DNA of 64,000 bases from Asticcacaulis sp. AC460 (GCF_000495795.1 NZ_AWGD01000009.1:62001-126000), one strand, 5' to 3'; counted from the first letter of the stretch, positions 37,485-46,589 are shown. Numbers and translations are program-made. Notes: generated by a model from the letters alone, not told the origin.

Positions 37485-39532
37485 TGCCGCAACTGCTTAT
37501 CGAACTTTTCAGTGAAGAAATCCCCGCCCGTATGCAACTGGGGGCGGCGCGTGACTTCGAACGCCTCTTCGGCGCCAAGCTGAACACATCCGGCTTAAGC
37601 TTTGACTCGATTAAGGCTTATGTCGCGCCACGTCGCCTGGCCCTGGTCGTCGAGGGCTTGCCCGCTGAACAGGCGGCCGTCAGCGAAGAGGTCAAGGGAC
37701 CGCGCGAAGGTGCGCCGGAGCAGGCCATGGCCGGCTTCCTGCGCAAGGTCGGCCTGACCCAGGACCAGCTTACCGTCGAAAACGGCGTATGGATGGCGCG
37801 GATCGAAAAGCCTGGCCGCCGCACGATCGACGCCCTGCCGGACATGCTGCGCGAGGTCATCCTGGCCTTCCCGTGGCCGAAATCGATGCGTTCGGGCGTC
37901 AGCAGCTTCCGCTGGGTGCGGCCGCTGAAGCGCATCCTGTTCCTGTTCGACGGCCAGATCGTGCCGTTCGAGCTGGAAGGCCTGACGGCGTCCAGCCTGA
38001 CCGAAGGCCACCGCTTCCTGGGTTCGGGCAAGGCGCTGAACGTCGGCGATTTTGCCAGCTATCACAAGGCCTTGGCCGACAATTCCGTCATCCTGGATCA
38101 TGCCGAACGTCAGGCCTTCATCCTGAAAGAAGCCATGGCGATTTGCGAAGACGCCGGCTGCGAACTGATCGAGGATCAGGGCCTGCTGGAAGAGGTCGCG
38201 GGCCTGAACGAGTTCCCTATCCCCATCCTGGGCGACATGGATCCGAAATTCCTGGCCCTGCCGCCGGAGGTCATCAAGACCTCGATGCGGACGCACCAGA
38301 AGTATTTTGCTGTCCGCGATACGGCGACGGGCAAGATGGCCTCCCATTTCATCATCGTCGCCAATATCCGCGCCACGGATGGCGGTGTCGAGATCAAGCG
38401 CGGCAACGCCAAGGTGCTGTCGGCGCGTCTGTCCGACGGCGTCTTCTTCTGGAATGAGGACAACAAGCCCGGCAATTTCGACGGCTGGCTGGAGCGTCTG
38501 AAAGGCACCACCTTCCACGTCAAGCTGGGCACCATGGCGCAGCGGGTCGAGCGTATCACCGAACTGGCCGACTATGTCGCCAGCCATATCGGCGCCGATG
38601 TCGCCCTGGCGCGTGAAGCCGGCCGCCTGGCCAAGGCCGACCTGGCCTCCAAGATGGTTGGGGAATTCCCGGAACTTCAAGGTGTTATGGGCGGTTATTA
38701 CGCCGATGCCTTAAAGCTGAAGCCCGAAGTCGCCGACGCCATCCGTGAACATTACAAACCCCAGGGACCATCGGACTCGGTGCCGGCCGGCAAGGTTAGC
38801 GCCGCGGTGGCCCTGGCTGACAAGATCGATACCCTGGTTGGATTCTTTGCCATCGGTGAAAAGCCGACGGGCTCGAAAGATCCCTATGCCCTGCGCCGTT
38901 CGGCCTTGGGCATCCTGCGCATCATCCGTGAGCAGGGCGTGACCCTGCATCTGGGCGGCCTGGTCGACGCCTGGTATCGTAGCCGCGGCGAACTGCCGGT
39001 GTCCGTGCAGGAGGTCGACACTGTCCGTCCCGAGGTGCTCGATTTCTTCGCCGACCGTCTGAAGGTTCAGCTTCGCGACGAAGGCCGCCGTTTCGATGTT
39101 CTGGAAGCGGCCCTTGGCAGCGACGATGTCGTCAACACCATCGGCCGCATCGCCGCCGTGGAAGAGGTCATCGCCACGCCCGAAGGTGAGGATCTGCTGA
39201 CCCTCCACAAGCGCGCCGCCAACATCCTGGCGGCCAGCAAGACAGACGTATCGCACGTCTCGCCTCAGGCCTATGACGGCATCGACCCGCTGGAAAAGAC
39301 CCTTCTGGAGGCTCTGAACACAGCCCGGACAACGGTCGCTTCTCACATTTCGGAAGAAAATTACGCCGGGGCCTTGAAAAGCATTGCTGCATTGCGGCAA
39401 AATGTTGATAGCTTCCTGGACGGAGTACTGGTCAATGCGGAGGACGAAAGCGTCAAAGCCAACCGCCTGGCCATACTGCGTGGGATATGCGACCTGTCGG
39501 CGCCGATCGCGGATTTGAGCAAAATCGCCTGA
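37484..39532 (+). CDS. glyS: Glycine--tRNA ligase beta subunit
   Basis: A 682-residue tRNA-binding subunit. The N-terminus PQLLIELFSEEIPARMQ is the usual GlyS start. Further conserved blocks are AFPWPKSMRSG, FRWVRPLKRIL, EGHRFLG, VAGLNEFPIPILG and SMRTHQKYFAV. The HD-like and anticodon-binding regions follow (LAKADLASKMVGEFPELQGV, DPYALRRSALGILRI). The ATG overlaps the glyQ stop by one base. No anomalies. Confidence 0.98.
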   Translation: MPQLLIELFSEEIPARMQLGAARDFERLFGAKLNTSGLSFDSIKAYVAPRRLALVVEGLPAEQAAVSEEVKGPREGAPEQAMAGFLRKVGLTQDQLTVENGVWMARIEKPGRRTIDALPDMLREVILAFPWPKSMRSGVSSFRWVRPLKRILFLFDGQIVPFELEGLTASSLTEGHRFLGSGKALNVGDFASYHKALADNSVILDHAERQAFILKEAMAICEDAGCELIEDQGLLEEVAGLNEFPIPILGDMDPKFLALPPEVIKTSMRTHQKYFAVRDTATGKMASHFIIVANIRATDGGVEIKRGNAKVLSARLSDGVFFWNEDNKPGNFDGWLERLKGTTFHVKLGTMAQRVERITELADYVASHIGADVALAREAGRLAKADLASKMVGEFPELQGVMGGYYADALKLKPEVADAIREHYKPQGPSDSVPAGKVSAAVALADKIDTLVGFFAIGEKPTGSKDPYALRRSALGILRIIREQGVTLHLGGLVDAWYRSRGELPVSVQEVDTVRPEVLDFFADRLKVQLRDEGRRFDVLEAALGSDDVVNTIGRIAAVEEVIATPEGEDLLTLHKRAANILAASKTDVSHVSPQAYDGIDPLEKTLLEALNTARTTVASHISEENYAGALKSIAALRQNVDSFLDGVLVNAEDESVKANRLAILRGICDLSAPIADLSKIA

Positions 39533-39558
39533 CGTGGCGGCCTGACAAAAGAACTAAA

Positions 39559-39575
39559 TGGAACAAAGCGTTCCA
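39559..39575. promoter_or_regulatory. Candidate operator palindrome upstream of ppdK
   Basis: TGGAAC-N5-GTTCCA, a perfect 6-bp inverted repeat with spacer AAAGC, lies 45 bases before the ppdK start, between it and the glyS stop. A dimeric transcription factor or an mRNA hairpin could use it. Confidence 0.45.
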
Positions 39576-39619
39576 TGCGTGCCTGAAACAAAAAAATAAA
39601 CATGAAGAGGGAAAGTTTC

Positions 39620-42289
39620 ATGTCTAAGCACTGGGTCTATGCTTTCAAAGCGGGTCAGGCCGACGGCGATGCGTCTATGAAGGCGCTGCTGGGCGGCAAG
39701 GGCGCCAATCTGGCGGAGATGTCGTCGCTGAACCTGCCGGTTCCGGCCGGGTTCACCATCACGACCGAAGCCTGCGTCCACTATTATCAGAACAATTCCG
39801 AGCTTCCGGCCGGATTGGTTGACGAGGTCGAGACCAGTCTCGCCCACCTCGAAAAGACCACGGCCAAGGGCTTCGGCGATGTCGGCAACCCGCTGCTGGT
39901 CAGCGTGCGCTCGGGCGCCCGGGCCTCCATGCCGGGTATGATGGACACCGTCCTGAACTTGGGCCTCAACGATGCCACCGTTGAAGGCCTGGCGACCCTT
40001 ACCGGCGACCGCCGGTTCGCGCTGGACTGTTACCGCCGCTTCATCACCATGTATTCCAATGTCGTGCTGGGTGTGAACCACCACAGCTTCGAAGACATTC
40101 TGGACGACCATAAGGATCGCTTGGGCATTACGGTCGATACCGACATCACCGCGAAAGACTGGGAACGCATCATCGCCGACTACAAGGCCATGGTGAAATC
40201 CGAATTGGGCCGCGACTTCCCGCAGGATCCGAAGGACCAGCTGTGGGGCGCCATCAAGGCGGTCTTCGGGTCGTGGATGAACGACCGCGCCAAGTTCTAT
40301 CGCAAGATGCACGACATCCCCGAGGATTGGGGCACCGCTGTCAACATCCAGTCGATGGTGTTCGGCAATATGGGCAATACCTCGGCCACCGGCGTCGCCT
40401 TTACCCGCAACCCGTCGACCGGTGACAGCGACCTCTACGGCGAATTCCTGCTCAATGCCCAGGGCGAGGACGTCGTCGCCGGCATCCGTACGCCCCAGGC
40501 CCTGACGCGCAAGGCGCGCGAAGACATGGGCGAGCGTTCGCCGTCGATGGAAGAATCGCTGCCGGAAGTGTTCGCCCAGTTCAAGTCGACCGTCGACACG
40601 CTGGAAAACCACTATCGCGACGTCCAGGACGTCGAGTTCACGGTCGAGCAGGGCAAGCTGTACATGCTGCAGACCCGCAACGCCAAGCGGACCTCGAAGG
40701 CGGCGCTCAAAATCGCCGTCGACATGGCGCGCGAAGGCCTGATCACGGCGCAGGAAGCCCTGATGCGCATTGATCCGGGCACGCTGGACCAACTGCTGCA
40801 CCCGATGCTGGACCCCAAGGCCGACAAGACCGTCATCGCCAAGGGGCTGCCGGCCTCGCCAGGCGCGGCCTCGGGCAAGATCGTCTTCACCGCCGAGGAC
40901 GCGGTGCGTTACGCCGCCGCCGGCGAGGACGTCATCCTGGTCCGCGACGAGACCAGCCCCGAAGACATCAAGGGCATGTATGCCGCGAAAGCCATCGTTA
41001 CGGCGCGCGGCGGCATGACCTCGCACGCCGCCGTGGTGGCGCGCGGCATGGGTCGTCCCTGCGTTTCCGGCGCCGGCGAGATGCAGATCTATGCCGAACG
41101 CGGTGAGTTCGCCTCGCGCGGCCAGACCTACCGCCATGGCGAAATCATCACCCTGGACGGTTCGACGGGCGAGATCATGAAGGGCTCGATCCGCATGATC
41201 GAGCCGGAATTCTCGGAAGACTTCCATCAGATCATGGCCTGGGCCGACGAATATAAGCGCCTGGATATCCGCACCAATGCTGAAACCCCGGCCGATGCCC
41301 GTACCGCCCTGGGCTTCGGCGCCAAGGGCATCGGCCTGTGCCGCACCGAACACATGTTCTTCGACGAAGACCGGATCACCGCCGTGCGCGAAATGATCCT
41401 GGCCGACGACGAGGCCGGCCGCCGCAAGGCCCTGGCCAAGATCGAACCGATGCAGCGCAAGGACTTCACCGAACTGTTCCAGATCATGGACGGCCTGCCG
41501 GTGACGATCCGCCTGCTGGATCCGCCGCTGCATGAATTCCTGCCGCATACCGAGGAAGACATCGCCCATGTCGCCGAAACCTCGGGCGTCGGCGCGGACA
41601 AGCTGTACAAGCGCACCAAGGAACTGTCCGAAACCAATCCGATGCTGGGCTGGCGCGGTTGCCGGCTGGGCATCACCTTCCCGGAAATCTACGAAAGCCA
41701 GTTGAGCGCCCTGTTCAATGCGGCGATCGACGTGGTCGAAGGCGGCGGCAATCCGCTGCCGGAAGTCATGCACCCGCTGGTCGCCACCAAGGAAGAAATG
41801 GCCAATCTGTCGGCCCTGACTCACCAGGTGGCCAAGGCGGTGTTTGCCGCCCGCGGCAAGACCCTGGCCTATAAGGTCGGCACCATGATCGAACTGCCGC
41901 GCGCTGCCCTGATGGCGGATAGGCTGGCCGAAACGGCCGAGTTCTTCTCCTTCGGTACCAACGATCTGACCCAAACCACCTTCGGCATCTCGCGCGATGA
42001 CTCAGGCCGCTTCCTTAACCCCTACATCGAAAAGGGTATTTTCGAGAAGGACCCGTTCGTCAGCCTGGACCAGGATGGCGTCGGCGCCCTGATCGAGATT
42101 GCGGTCGCCAAGGGCAAGGTGACGCGTCCGGATATCAAGCTGGGCCTGTGCGGCGAGCATGGCGGCGATCCGGCTTCAATCGCCTTCTGCCATAAGGTCG
42201 GCCTGGCCTATGTCTCGTGCTCGCCCTATCGCGTCCCAGTGGCGCGTCTGGCAGCGGCACAGGCTGCGATTGCGGCGGGAAATCAATAG
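39620..42289 (+). CDS. ppdK: Pyruvate, phosphate dikinase
   Basis: An 889-residue enzyme interconverting pyruvate, ATP and phosphate with phosphoenolpyruvate, AMP and diphosphate. The ATP-grasp domain starts VYAFKAGQADGD and GGKGANLAEMSSLNLPVPAG. The phosphohistidine swivelling domain has GGMTSHAAVVARGMGRPCVS, with the catalytic His in TSHA. The C-terminal TIM barrel has GIGLCRTEHMFF, GTNDLTQTTFG and GLCGEHGGDP with the catalytic Cys. The start at MSKHWVYAF is preferred over an ATG six codons earlier, because GAGGGAAAG stands just before it. It allows gluconeogenic PEP formation or glycolytic use of PPi. Confidence 0.97.
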   Translation: MSKHWVYAFKAGQADGDASMKALLGGKGANLAEMSSLNLPVPAGFTITTEACVHYYQNNSELPAGLVDEVETSLAHLEKTTAKGFGDVGNPLLVSVRSGARASMPGMMDTVLNLGLNDATVEGLATLTGDRRFALDCYRRFITMYSNVVLGVNHHSFEDILDDHKDRLGITVDTDITAKDWERIIADYKAMVKSELGRDFPQDPKDQLWGAIKAVFGSWMNDRAKFYRKMHDIPEDWGTAVNIQSMVFGNMGNTSATGVAFTRNPSTGDSDLYGEFLLNAQGEDVVAGIRTPQALTRKAREDMGERSPSMEESLPEVFAQFKSTVDTLENHYRDVQDVEFTVEQGKLYMLQTRNAKRTSKAALKIAVDMAREGLITAQEALMRIDPGTLDQLLHPMLDPKADKTVIAKGLPASPGAASGKIVFTAEDAVRYAAAGEDVILVRDETSPEDIKGMYAAKAIVTARGGMTSHAAVVARGMGRPCVSGAGEMQIYAERGEFASRGQTYRHGEIITLDGSTGEIMKGSIRMIEPEFSEDFHQIMAWADEYKRLDIRTNAETPADARTALGFGAKGIGLCRTEHMFFDEDRITAVREMILADDEAGRRKALAKIEPMQRKDFTELFQIMDGLPVTIRLLDPPLHEFLPHTEEDIAHVAETSGVGADKLYKRTKELSETNPMLGWRGCRLGITFPEIYESQLSALFNAAIDVVEGGGNPLPEVMHPLVATKEEMANLSALTHQVAKAVFAARGKTLAYKVGTMIELPRAALMADRLAETAEFFSFGTNDLTQTTFGISRDDSGRFLNPYIEKGIFEKDPFVSLDQDGVGALIEIAVAKGKVTRPDIKLGLCGEHGGDPASIAFCHKVGLAYVSCSPYRVPVARLAAAQAAIAAGNQ

Positions 42290-42296
42290 TCAAGTT

Positions 42297-42330
42297 GGCC
42301 GGGTAGTGGGCAATTGCGCCACACCCGGCC
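42297..42330 (+). terminator. Possible terminator after ppdK
   Basis: GGCCGGGT/ACCCGGCC forms an 8-bp stem, with an inner GTGG/CCAC pairing that lengthens it. The T-run after it is weak, so termination may be Rho-assisted or the element may only stabilise the 3' end. Confidence 0.5.
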
Positions 42331-42431
42331 GTCTCATTGAAATTTGTCCCTCACGGGTTGTTTTGGCTGGTTGCCGACCTCGGTCAAACGCGATAACCTT
42401 TAGTTAACAAAACAACGCGTGGGGTGCTTGC

Positions 42432-43247
42432 ATGAAAGCCGGGGCCGTTTGGGTCGTGGGTCTGACCGGGCTGGTCGCACTGGGTGTGGTCGGTCTGTAC
42501 AAGACCCTGCCGGGCGTCGAAAACGACGTCCGCGCCAGCGTTGTCAAGGCTTTGGCCGACAACGGTTTCAGCGATGTCCGCGCCGAGGTGTCGGGCCAGA
42601 CCGTGACTCTGAGCGTCGGCGATACGGTCACCGATCCCAAATCGCACCTGGAACAGGCCAAGGCGGTTGTCGCCAAGCTGGACGGCAAGGTCTCCGAGGT
42701 CCGTTTCGTGTCGATGACCGAGGGTACGCCGGTTCAGGTCGCTGCCGCCAATCCATCGGCCCTCAAGGTGCCGGGGGAAGTCATCAAGGGCGAGAAGGCG
42801 ACCACCATCGTCACCGCTCAGGCCAACCTGCCGGCGGTCGCTGGCGACAACGCCCGCGACGCCGCCATCGAAGTGGCCCGCACCTGCGATGACCGCATCT
42901 CCGCCACCATGGCCAAGCGTAAGCTTGAATACCGTTTCGGCACCTACGAACTGATGGCCGACAGCGAGCCGCTGCTCGATGACGTCTCGAAGGTCCTGGC
43001 CGAATGCCCGACCGGTGTCAAACTGATCGTTGCCGGCTATACCGATGCAACGGGTGACGCCAAGGCTAACCAGTTGATTTCCCAGGCTCGCGCCCAGACC
43101 GCCGCCGATGGCCTGGTCAAGCGCGGCGTGTCCGCCGACCGCATCCTGGTTCAGGGTCTGGGTGGCGCGGCGCCTGTTGCTGACAATGCGACGCCTGAAG
43201 GGCGCGCCGCCAACCGCCGTATCGTTATCCGCGCGACAGCCGGATAG
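42432..43247 (+). CDS. BON-OmpA envelope protein
   Basis: A 271-residue protein with an N-terminal membrane anchor (KAGAVWVVGLTGLVALGVVG). A BON-like segment follows (DVRASVVKALADNGFSDVRA, then VTLSVGDTVTD), and the C-terminal OmpA-like peptidoglycan-binding domain has FGTYELMADSEPLLDDV, LIVAGYTDATGDAKANQ, LISQARAQTAADGLV, and NRRIVIRA. Such anchors link the envelope to the wall. It is the first gene of a compact unit with a 30-residue membrane protein and an HhH-like membrane protein downstream. Confidence 0.9.
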   Translation: MKAGAVWVVGLTGLVALGVVGLYKTLPGVENDVRASVVKALADNGFSDVRAEVSGQTVTLSVGDTVTDPKSHLEQAKAVVAKLDGKVSEVRFVSMTEGTPVQVAAANPSALKVPGEVIKGEKATTIVTAQANLPAVAGDNARDAAIEVARTCDDRISATMAKRKLEYRFGTYELMADSEPLLDDVSKVLAECPTGVKLIVAGYTDATGDAKANQLISQARAQTAADGLVKRGVSADRILVQGLGGAAPVADNATPEGRAANRRIVIRATAG

Positions 43248-43257
43248 GGGAAGCAAA

Positions 43258-43350
43258 ATGCTGCATCTGTTATTTGAACTGCGTTTCCTGCTGCTTGGCG
43301 CGGCTTTTCTCGGTCTGGCGACAGGCTTCATCGCCCGTAAGGTGAGCTGA
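43258..43350 (+). CDS. Small membrane protein of 30 residues
   Basis: Sequence starts MLHLLFELRFLLLGAAFLGL and ends ARKVS: one hydrophobic helix with a positive C-terminus (ARK). AGGGGAAG lies 5 bases before the ATG, the best ribosome binding site in this unit. The stop is one base from the ATG of the next gene (TGATATG). Translation signals and tight spacing on both sides support it as a real gene. Function unknown; it may assist the two neighbouring envelope proteins. Confidence 0.72.
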   Translation: MLHLLFELRFLLLGAAFLGLATGFIARKVS

Positions 43351-43351
43351 T

Positions 43352-43996
43352 ATGCCGTCGCTAGTCCTGCAATCCGTTCTCTTCCTGGCCGGCGTTTTCG
43401 TCGTTTTCGCCGTGATCGGCTGGCTTATGGCCGGCAAGCGCAAGGCGCGGCCGATCCGTTCCTACGAAGCCGTTGACTGGTCCGTGCCCGAACCCGTGGT
43501 CGAGCAACCGGCCGCGGTCCGCCCGCAACCTGTGACCTATCTCGATGCCGCCGCCGAGGCCTTTACGTCCGGTGTGGTCAAGGCGCCCGAACCCGACCGT
43601 TCGCCCTACATGCCGTTTAACCCGTCGTCGCAGCAGTTGGCGCAGAACGGCATGGCCATGCATCAGGTCGACGATTTTGGCAGCGTGCGCCGGGTCTCCA
43701 GCCTGGCGGCCATGACGCCAGAAAGCGTCGAAGCCGCGGTACAACAGGCCGGTTCAGGTCTTGAACCGGTGCGTCTGGGCGCGCCGCAAGGTCCCGTCGA
43801 CGATCTGACGGTGATTTCAGGCATCACGGCCGACCAGCAACTGCAGTTGAATTCGCTGGGGATCTTCCATTTCTGGCAGATCGCCGGCTGGTCGCCGGAA
43901 CATGTCGCCTGGGTTGCCAACCGCTTGCCGACCTCGCGCCGTATCGCCCGTGAAAACTGGATGTCCCAGGCGGCGCGTCTGGCGCGCCTGCACTGA
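43352..43996 (+). CDS. Membrane-anchored protein with helix-hairpin-helix-like C-terminus
   Basis: A 214-residue protein. The N-terminal helix (LVLQSVLFLAGVFVVFAVIG) is followed by a basic KRKARP stop-transfer and a Pro/Val-rich linker (VPEPVVEQPAAVRPQP). The C-terminal 60 residues (DDLTVISGITADQQLQLNSL, GIFHFWQIAGWSPEHVAWV, RIARENWMSQAARLA) match the DLxxIxGIGxxxxxxLNxLGI...FxQIAxW pattern of HhH-like domains found in several alphaproteobacterial proteins. There, as here, DNA binding is not established. It is cotranscribed with the 30-residue gene and the BON-OmpA gene. Confidence 0.75.
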   Translation: MPSLVLQSVLFLAGVFVVFAVIGWLMAGKRKARPIRSYEAVDWSVPEPVVEQPAAVRPQPVTYLDAAAEAFTSGVVKAPEPDRSPYMPFNPSSQQLAQNGMAMHQVDDFGSVRRVSSLAAMTPESVEAAVQQAGSGLEPVRLGAPQGPVDDLTVISGITADQQLQLNSLGIFHFWQIAGWSPEHVAWVANRLPTSRRIARENWMSQAARLARLH

Positions 43997-44073
43997 TTGA
44001 TTTCGGTATCGGCTGACCTTGCCATAGTTTCGTATACGATATAACCTGTGTTCATCAACATGGGGGAAGACGT

Positions 44074-44949
44074 ATGCGGTACGTGCATGGATTGATCTGC
44101 GGCATCGCCGTGATCTTGTCGGGATTTCAGGGCTTGCCCGTTAAGGCTCAGACGCCGGATGAGGGGGCTTCGGATTCGGTTGTCACTATCCGGGGGCAGT
44201 TGCCGAAAAAGAAAAAGCCCGTCCAAACCCTTGAGGTACGTCAGTCAGGCAATCTGCGCAGTCTGGCCGATCAGGCGGGCTATGACGGTGCCGTTGACGC
44301 GCAGATCGTCTTTGTCGTACCGAAAGACGTTGTCATTATGGGCGCGCCGGATGGCGGCACGGCCCTCGACACCGGTACATGGCCACAGGGCGTGACCCTG
44401 GGACTGGCCATCAACGGAAAGGTCTACGGCGGCGGTGGCCGCGGCGGCGATGGTGGCCCCAGTCCGGGGCCACGGAACGGCACGAAGGGTGGCGACGCGA
44501 TCGTCGTGCGCTCGCCGATGACCATTGCCGTGGCCGAAGGCGGCGCAGTCGAAAGCGGGGGAGGCGGCGGTGGCGGGGGCAGCACCAGTGACGGTACCGC
44601 CGGCGGCGGAGGTGGTGGCGGCTTTCCCAACGGTCCTTTCGGCGTAGGAGGCATGGGCAACAGCGGTTATGCCGACTCCGGCCGACCGGGACGGGTCGAA
44701 GGTGGCGGGCAGGGGGGCAACAACACCGGCGTCGGGGGTTCTTTTGCCCAGTATCAATTGCCACCCAGCCGGCCGACCATGCTGGCGCGCCCGACCTATG
44801 GCGGCAACGGCGGCATGGGTGGACGTCCCGGCGATGTTGGTGGCGCCGATCGTGGCGCCGGCGGTGGGGAGCCCGGCCTTGCCATTCGCGCCGATGGTAA
44901 TCGCGTCGAACTTTACCTGTCGGGCCGGATGCGCGGCGAAACGGACTAA
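44074..44949 (+). CDS. Secreted polyglycine-rich protein
   Basis: A 291-residue protein with a Sec signal (MRYVHGLICGIAVILSGFQG to VKA). Residues 55-110 look folded (VDAQIVFVVPKDVVIMGAPD). About 115-270 are Gly-rich, with INGKVYGGGGRGGDGG, VESGGGGGGGGSTSDG, and GGNGGMGGRPGDVGG. It ends LAIRADGNRVELYLSGRMRG. The pattern of an ING turn followed by GGGGxGG blocks resembles polyglycine-II tip domains of phage tail adhesins (gp38-like), though no other phage genes are near. An adhesive surface role is a guess. Its stop overlaps the stop of the convergent NrtR-like gene by 4 bases (CTAA). Confidence 0.72.
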   Translation: MRYVHGLICGIAVILSGFQGLPVKAQTPDEGASDSVVTIRGQLPKKKKPVQTLEVRQSGNLRSLADQAGYDGAVDAQIVFVVPKDVVIMGAPDGGTALDTGTWPQGVTLGLAINGKVYGGGGRGGDGGPSPGPRNGTKGGDAIVVRSPMTIAVAEGGAVESGGGGGGGGSTSDGTAGGGGGGGFPNGPFGVGGMGNSGYADSGRPGRVEGGGQGGNNTGVGGSFAQYQLPPSRPTMLARPTYGGNGGMGGRPGDVGGADRGAGGGEPGLAIRADGNRVELYLSGRMRGETD

Positions 44950-45851
44950 GCCCGCGGCAGGCTCAAACCGGACGACGGACTGAAGCGGAAACGGTCGCGG
45001 TCATAGCGGTGAAGTTCCGCCGGCCGGCCGCCGGTGTCTTCACGCATGGCGCCCAAAGGTTCAACAAATCCCGTGCGTTCCAGGGCTCTTCTGAAGTTCT
45101 GCTTGTGCAGTTTGACACCGGTCAGGGCTTCCAGCGACTTCTGAAGTTCCAGCAGGGTGAACCGCTCCGGCATCAGTTCGAAGATGACCGGCCGGTACTT
45201 CACCTTGCCGCGCAGTCGCGACAGAGCGGTAGCCAGGATGCGGCGATGATCCGACGCCATGGGCTCGCCGCTGTGCACCGCCATACCGTCGCGTTCGGCT
45301 TCGGCGATCAGGCCGGCTTCATACAGCAATTCGTACCGGTCGAGCACACGCTCTTCATTCCAGTTGTCGAAGTCGGCGGGAAACAGGGTATCGACCCGGC
45401 TTCGGCGCAGATCGGTATCGGCCCAGCCATCCAGCGCCGGCCGCAAGGCGTCCAGCGCCGCATTACTCTCGCCGCTGCGCCAGTCTTCCCACGGGAAGAA
45501 GCGATGGAACGGCACCCAGTCGGCATTGATCCGGCCCTTGAAATCGCCGCCGGGGGTCAGGGCCAGGTAGCCGATCGAAATCACCCTGTCGGCGCCGGCG
45601 ACCGCCATGGTTTCCCGGCCTTCGTCGCCGAAACTGTAGAGCTGTTCGACATAGCCGAGATCGAAACCGGTCTGGTCGCGCACGAAGGCGCGCAGGGCCA
45701 GGTCGAAGGTGCGGTGGCTTTCCGGGGCGAAGGGACCGGACGGCAGGGCACGCGTGGCCGACCCGCCGGCCGGCAGGTTGAGACACAGGACCATGGCCTC
45801 ATTGGCCCGCACCGTCACCACCACTGCCGACAGTTCGATCGCCAGGCCCAT
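44946..45851 (-). CDS. NrtR-like Nudix-fold transcriptional regulator (NAD metabolism)
   Basis: A 301-residue protein with an N-terminal Nudix-like domain (LSAVVVTVRANEAMVLCLNL) and a C-terminal winged helix (MPERFTLLELQKSLEALTGV, then KQNFRRALERTGFVEPLG), the NrtR layout. The Nudix box is degenerate: the REUxEExGU stretch reads RAFVRDQTGF, so the catalytic glutamates are lost, as expected of a sensor rather than a hydrolase. NrtR proteins repress NAD synthesis genes and respond to ADP-ribose. It lies 3 bases after the HD phosphohydrolase gene, in one operon with it. Targets are not visible here. Confidence 0.82.
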   Translation of the reverse strand: MGLAIELSAVVVTVRANEAMVLCLNLPAGGSATRALPSGPFAPESHRTFDLALRAFVRDQTGFDLGYVEQLYSFGDEGRETMAVAGADRVISIGYLALTPGGDFKGRINADWVPFHRFFPWEDWRSGESNAALDALRPALDGWADTDLRRSRVDTLFPADFDNWNEERVLDRYELLYEAGLIAEAERDGMAVHSGEPMASDHRRILATALSRLRGKVKYRPVIFELMPERFTLLELQKSLEALTGVKLHKQNFRRALERTGFVEPLGAMREDTGGRPAELHRYDRDRFRFSPSSGLSLPRA

Positions 45852-45854
45852 GGA

Positions 45855-46502
45855 TTACGCCTTCATCTGACGGATCAGAGTGTCGAACCGCGCCACGAAG
45901 GCTTCGGACGCCGCCCGTGACGGCAAGGACTCCAGTCGCAGGACATAACCCTCCGGCGGTTCGCCGAAATATTGCCGCGCCTCGGCGTCGTTGAACCCGG
46001 CCAGTTGCGTTGCTTCGAAATAGGCGCAGGCGTGATCGGCCTGTTTGATCAGCTTTTTCACCGCCGCCGGCATCAGGGCCGGCAGGCCGAAACGGACATG
46101 GATCGCCTGTTCCAGCTGCGCTTCGAAGCGTTTGTAGTCCAGCCCCAGCGCGGCCTTGAATGGCGAGATCATATCGCCGATGACGTATTCCGGCGCGTCG
46201 TGCAGCAGCGCCATCAGCCGGTGCGGCACGGTGATGTTCGCATCGATATGGCCGCAGATATCCTCGACGATCAGGCTGTGCTGGGCGACGGAAAAACCGT
46301 GCTCGCCCAGGGTCTGGCCATTCCACCGCGCCACCCGTGACAGTCCCAGCGCAATGTCGTCGATCTCGATATCGATGGCGTGAGGGTCCAGAAGGTCCAG
46401 CCGCCGGCCGGACAGCATGCGTTGCCACGCCCGCGGCGCAGAATCGCGGACGTGCTTTCGGGCAGTTTTTTTCGCAGGGACGGCGGGCATGGTATGTCGC
46501 AT
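45855..46502 (-). CDS. HD-domain phosphohydrolase (YfbR-like)
   Basis: About 215 residues. Metal ligands of the HD fold are visible in FSVAQHSLIVEDI (first His), LMALLHDAPEYVIGDMISPF (HD pair) and IKQADHACAYFEATQL (last Asp). YfbR relatives are 5'-deoxynucleotidases. The start MRHTMPAV is uncertain; the frame runs 24 codons further and no strong ribosome binding site marks any candidate. The gene heads a two-gene unit with the NrtR-like regulator, hinting at nucleotide or NAD turnover. Confidence 0.85.
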   Translation of the reverse strand: MRHTMPAVPAKKTARKHVRDSAPRAWQRMLSGRRLDLLDPHAIDIEIDDIALGLSRVARWNGQTLGEHGFSVAQHSLIVEDICGHIDANITVPHRLMALLHDAPEYVIGDMISPFKAALGLDYKRFEAQLEQAIHVRFGLPALMPAAVKKLIKQADHACAYFEATQLAGFNDAEARQYFGEPPEGYVLRLESLPSRAASEAFVARFDTLIRQMKA

Positions 46503-46589
46503 GGGGAATTTATCGCCGATCCTGTATAATGCGGGCCTCGACCGCCGTCGCGGTCTGATTCTGTCTATGCACAAAAAACGGAGGCACTT

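Noticed and set aside
39554-41974. An 806-codon open frame opposite ppdK
   Set aside because: It lies opposite a highly conserved enzyme and shows no domain; long antisense frames are common where third positions are G or C.
44074-44949. Polyglycine protein considered as part of a prophage
   Set aside because: Neighbours are ordinary chromosomal genes and no phage structural, integrase or attachment sequence is visible.
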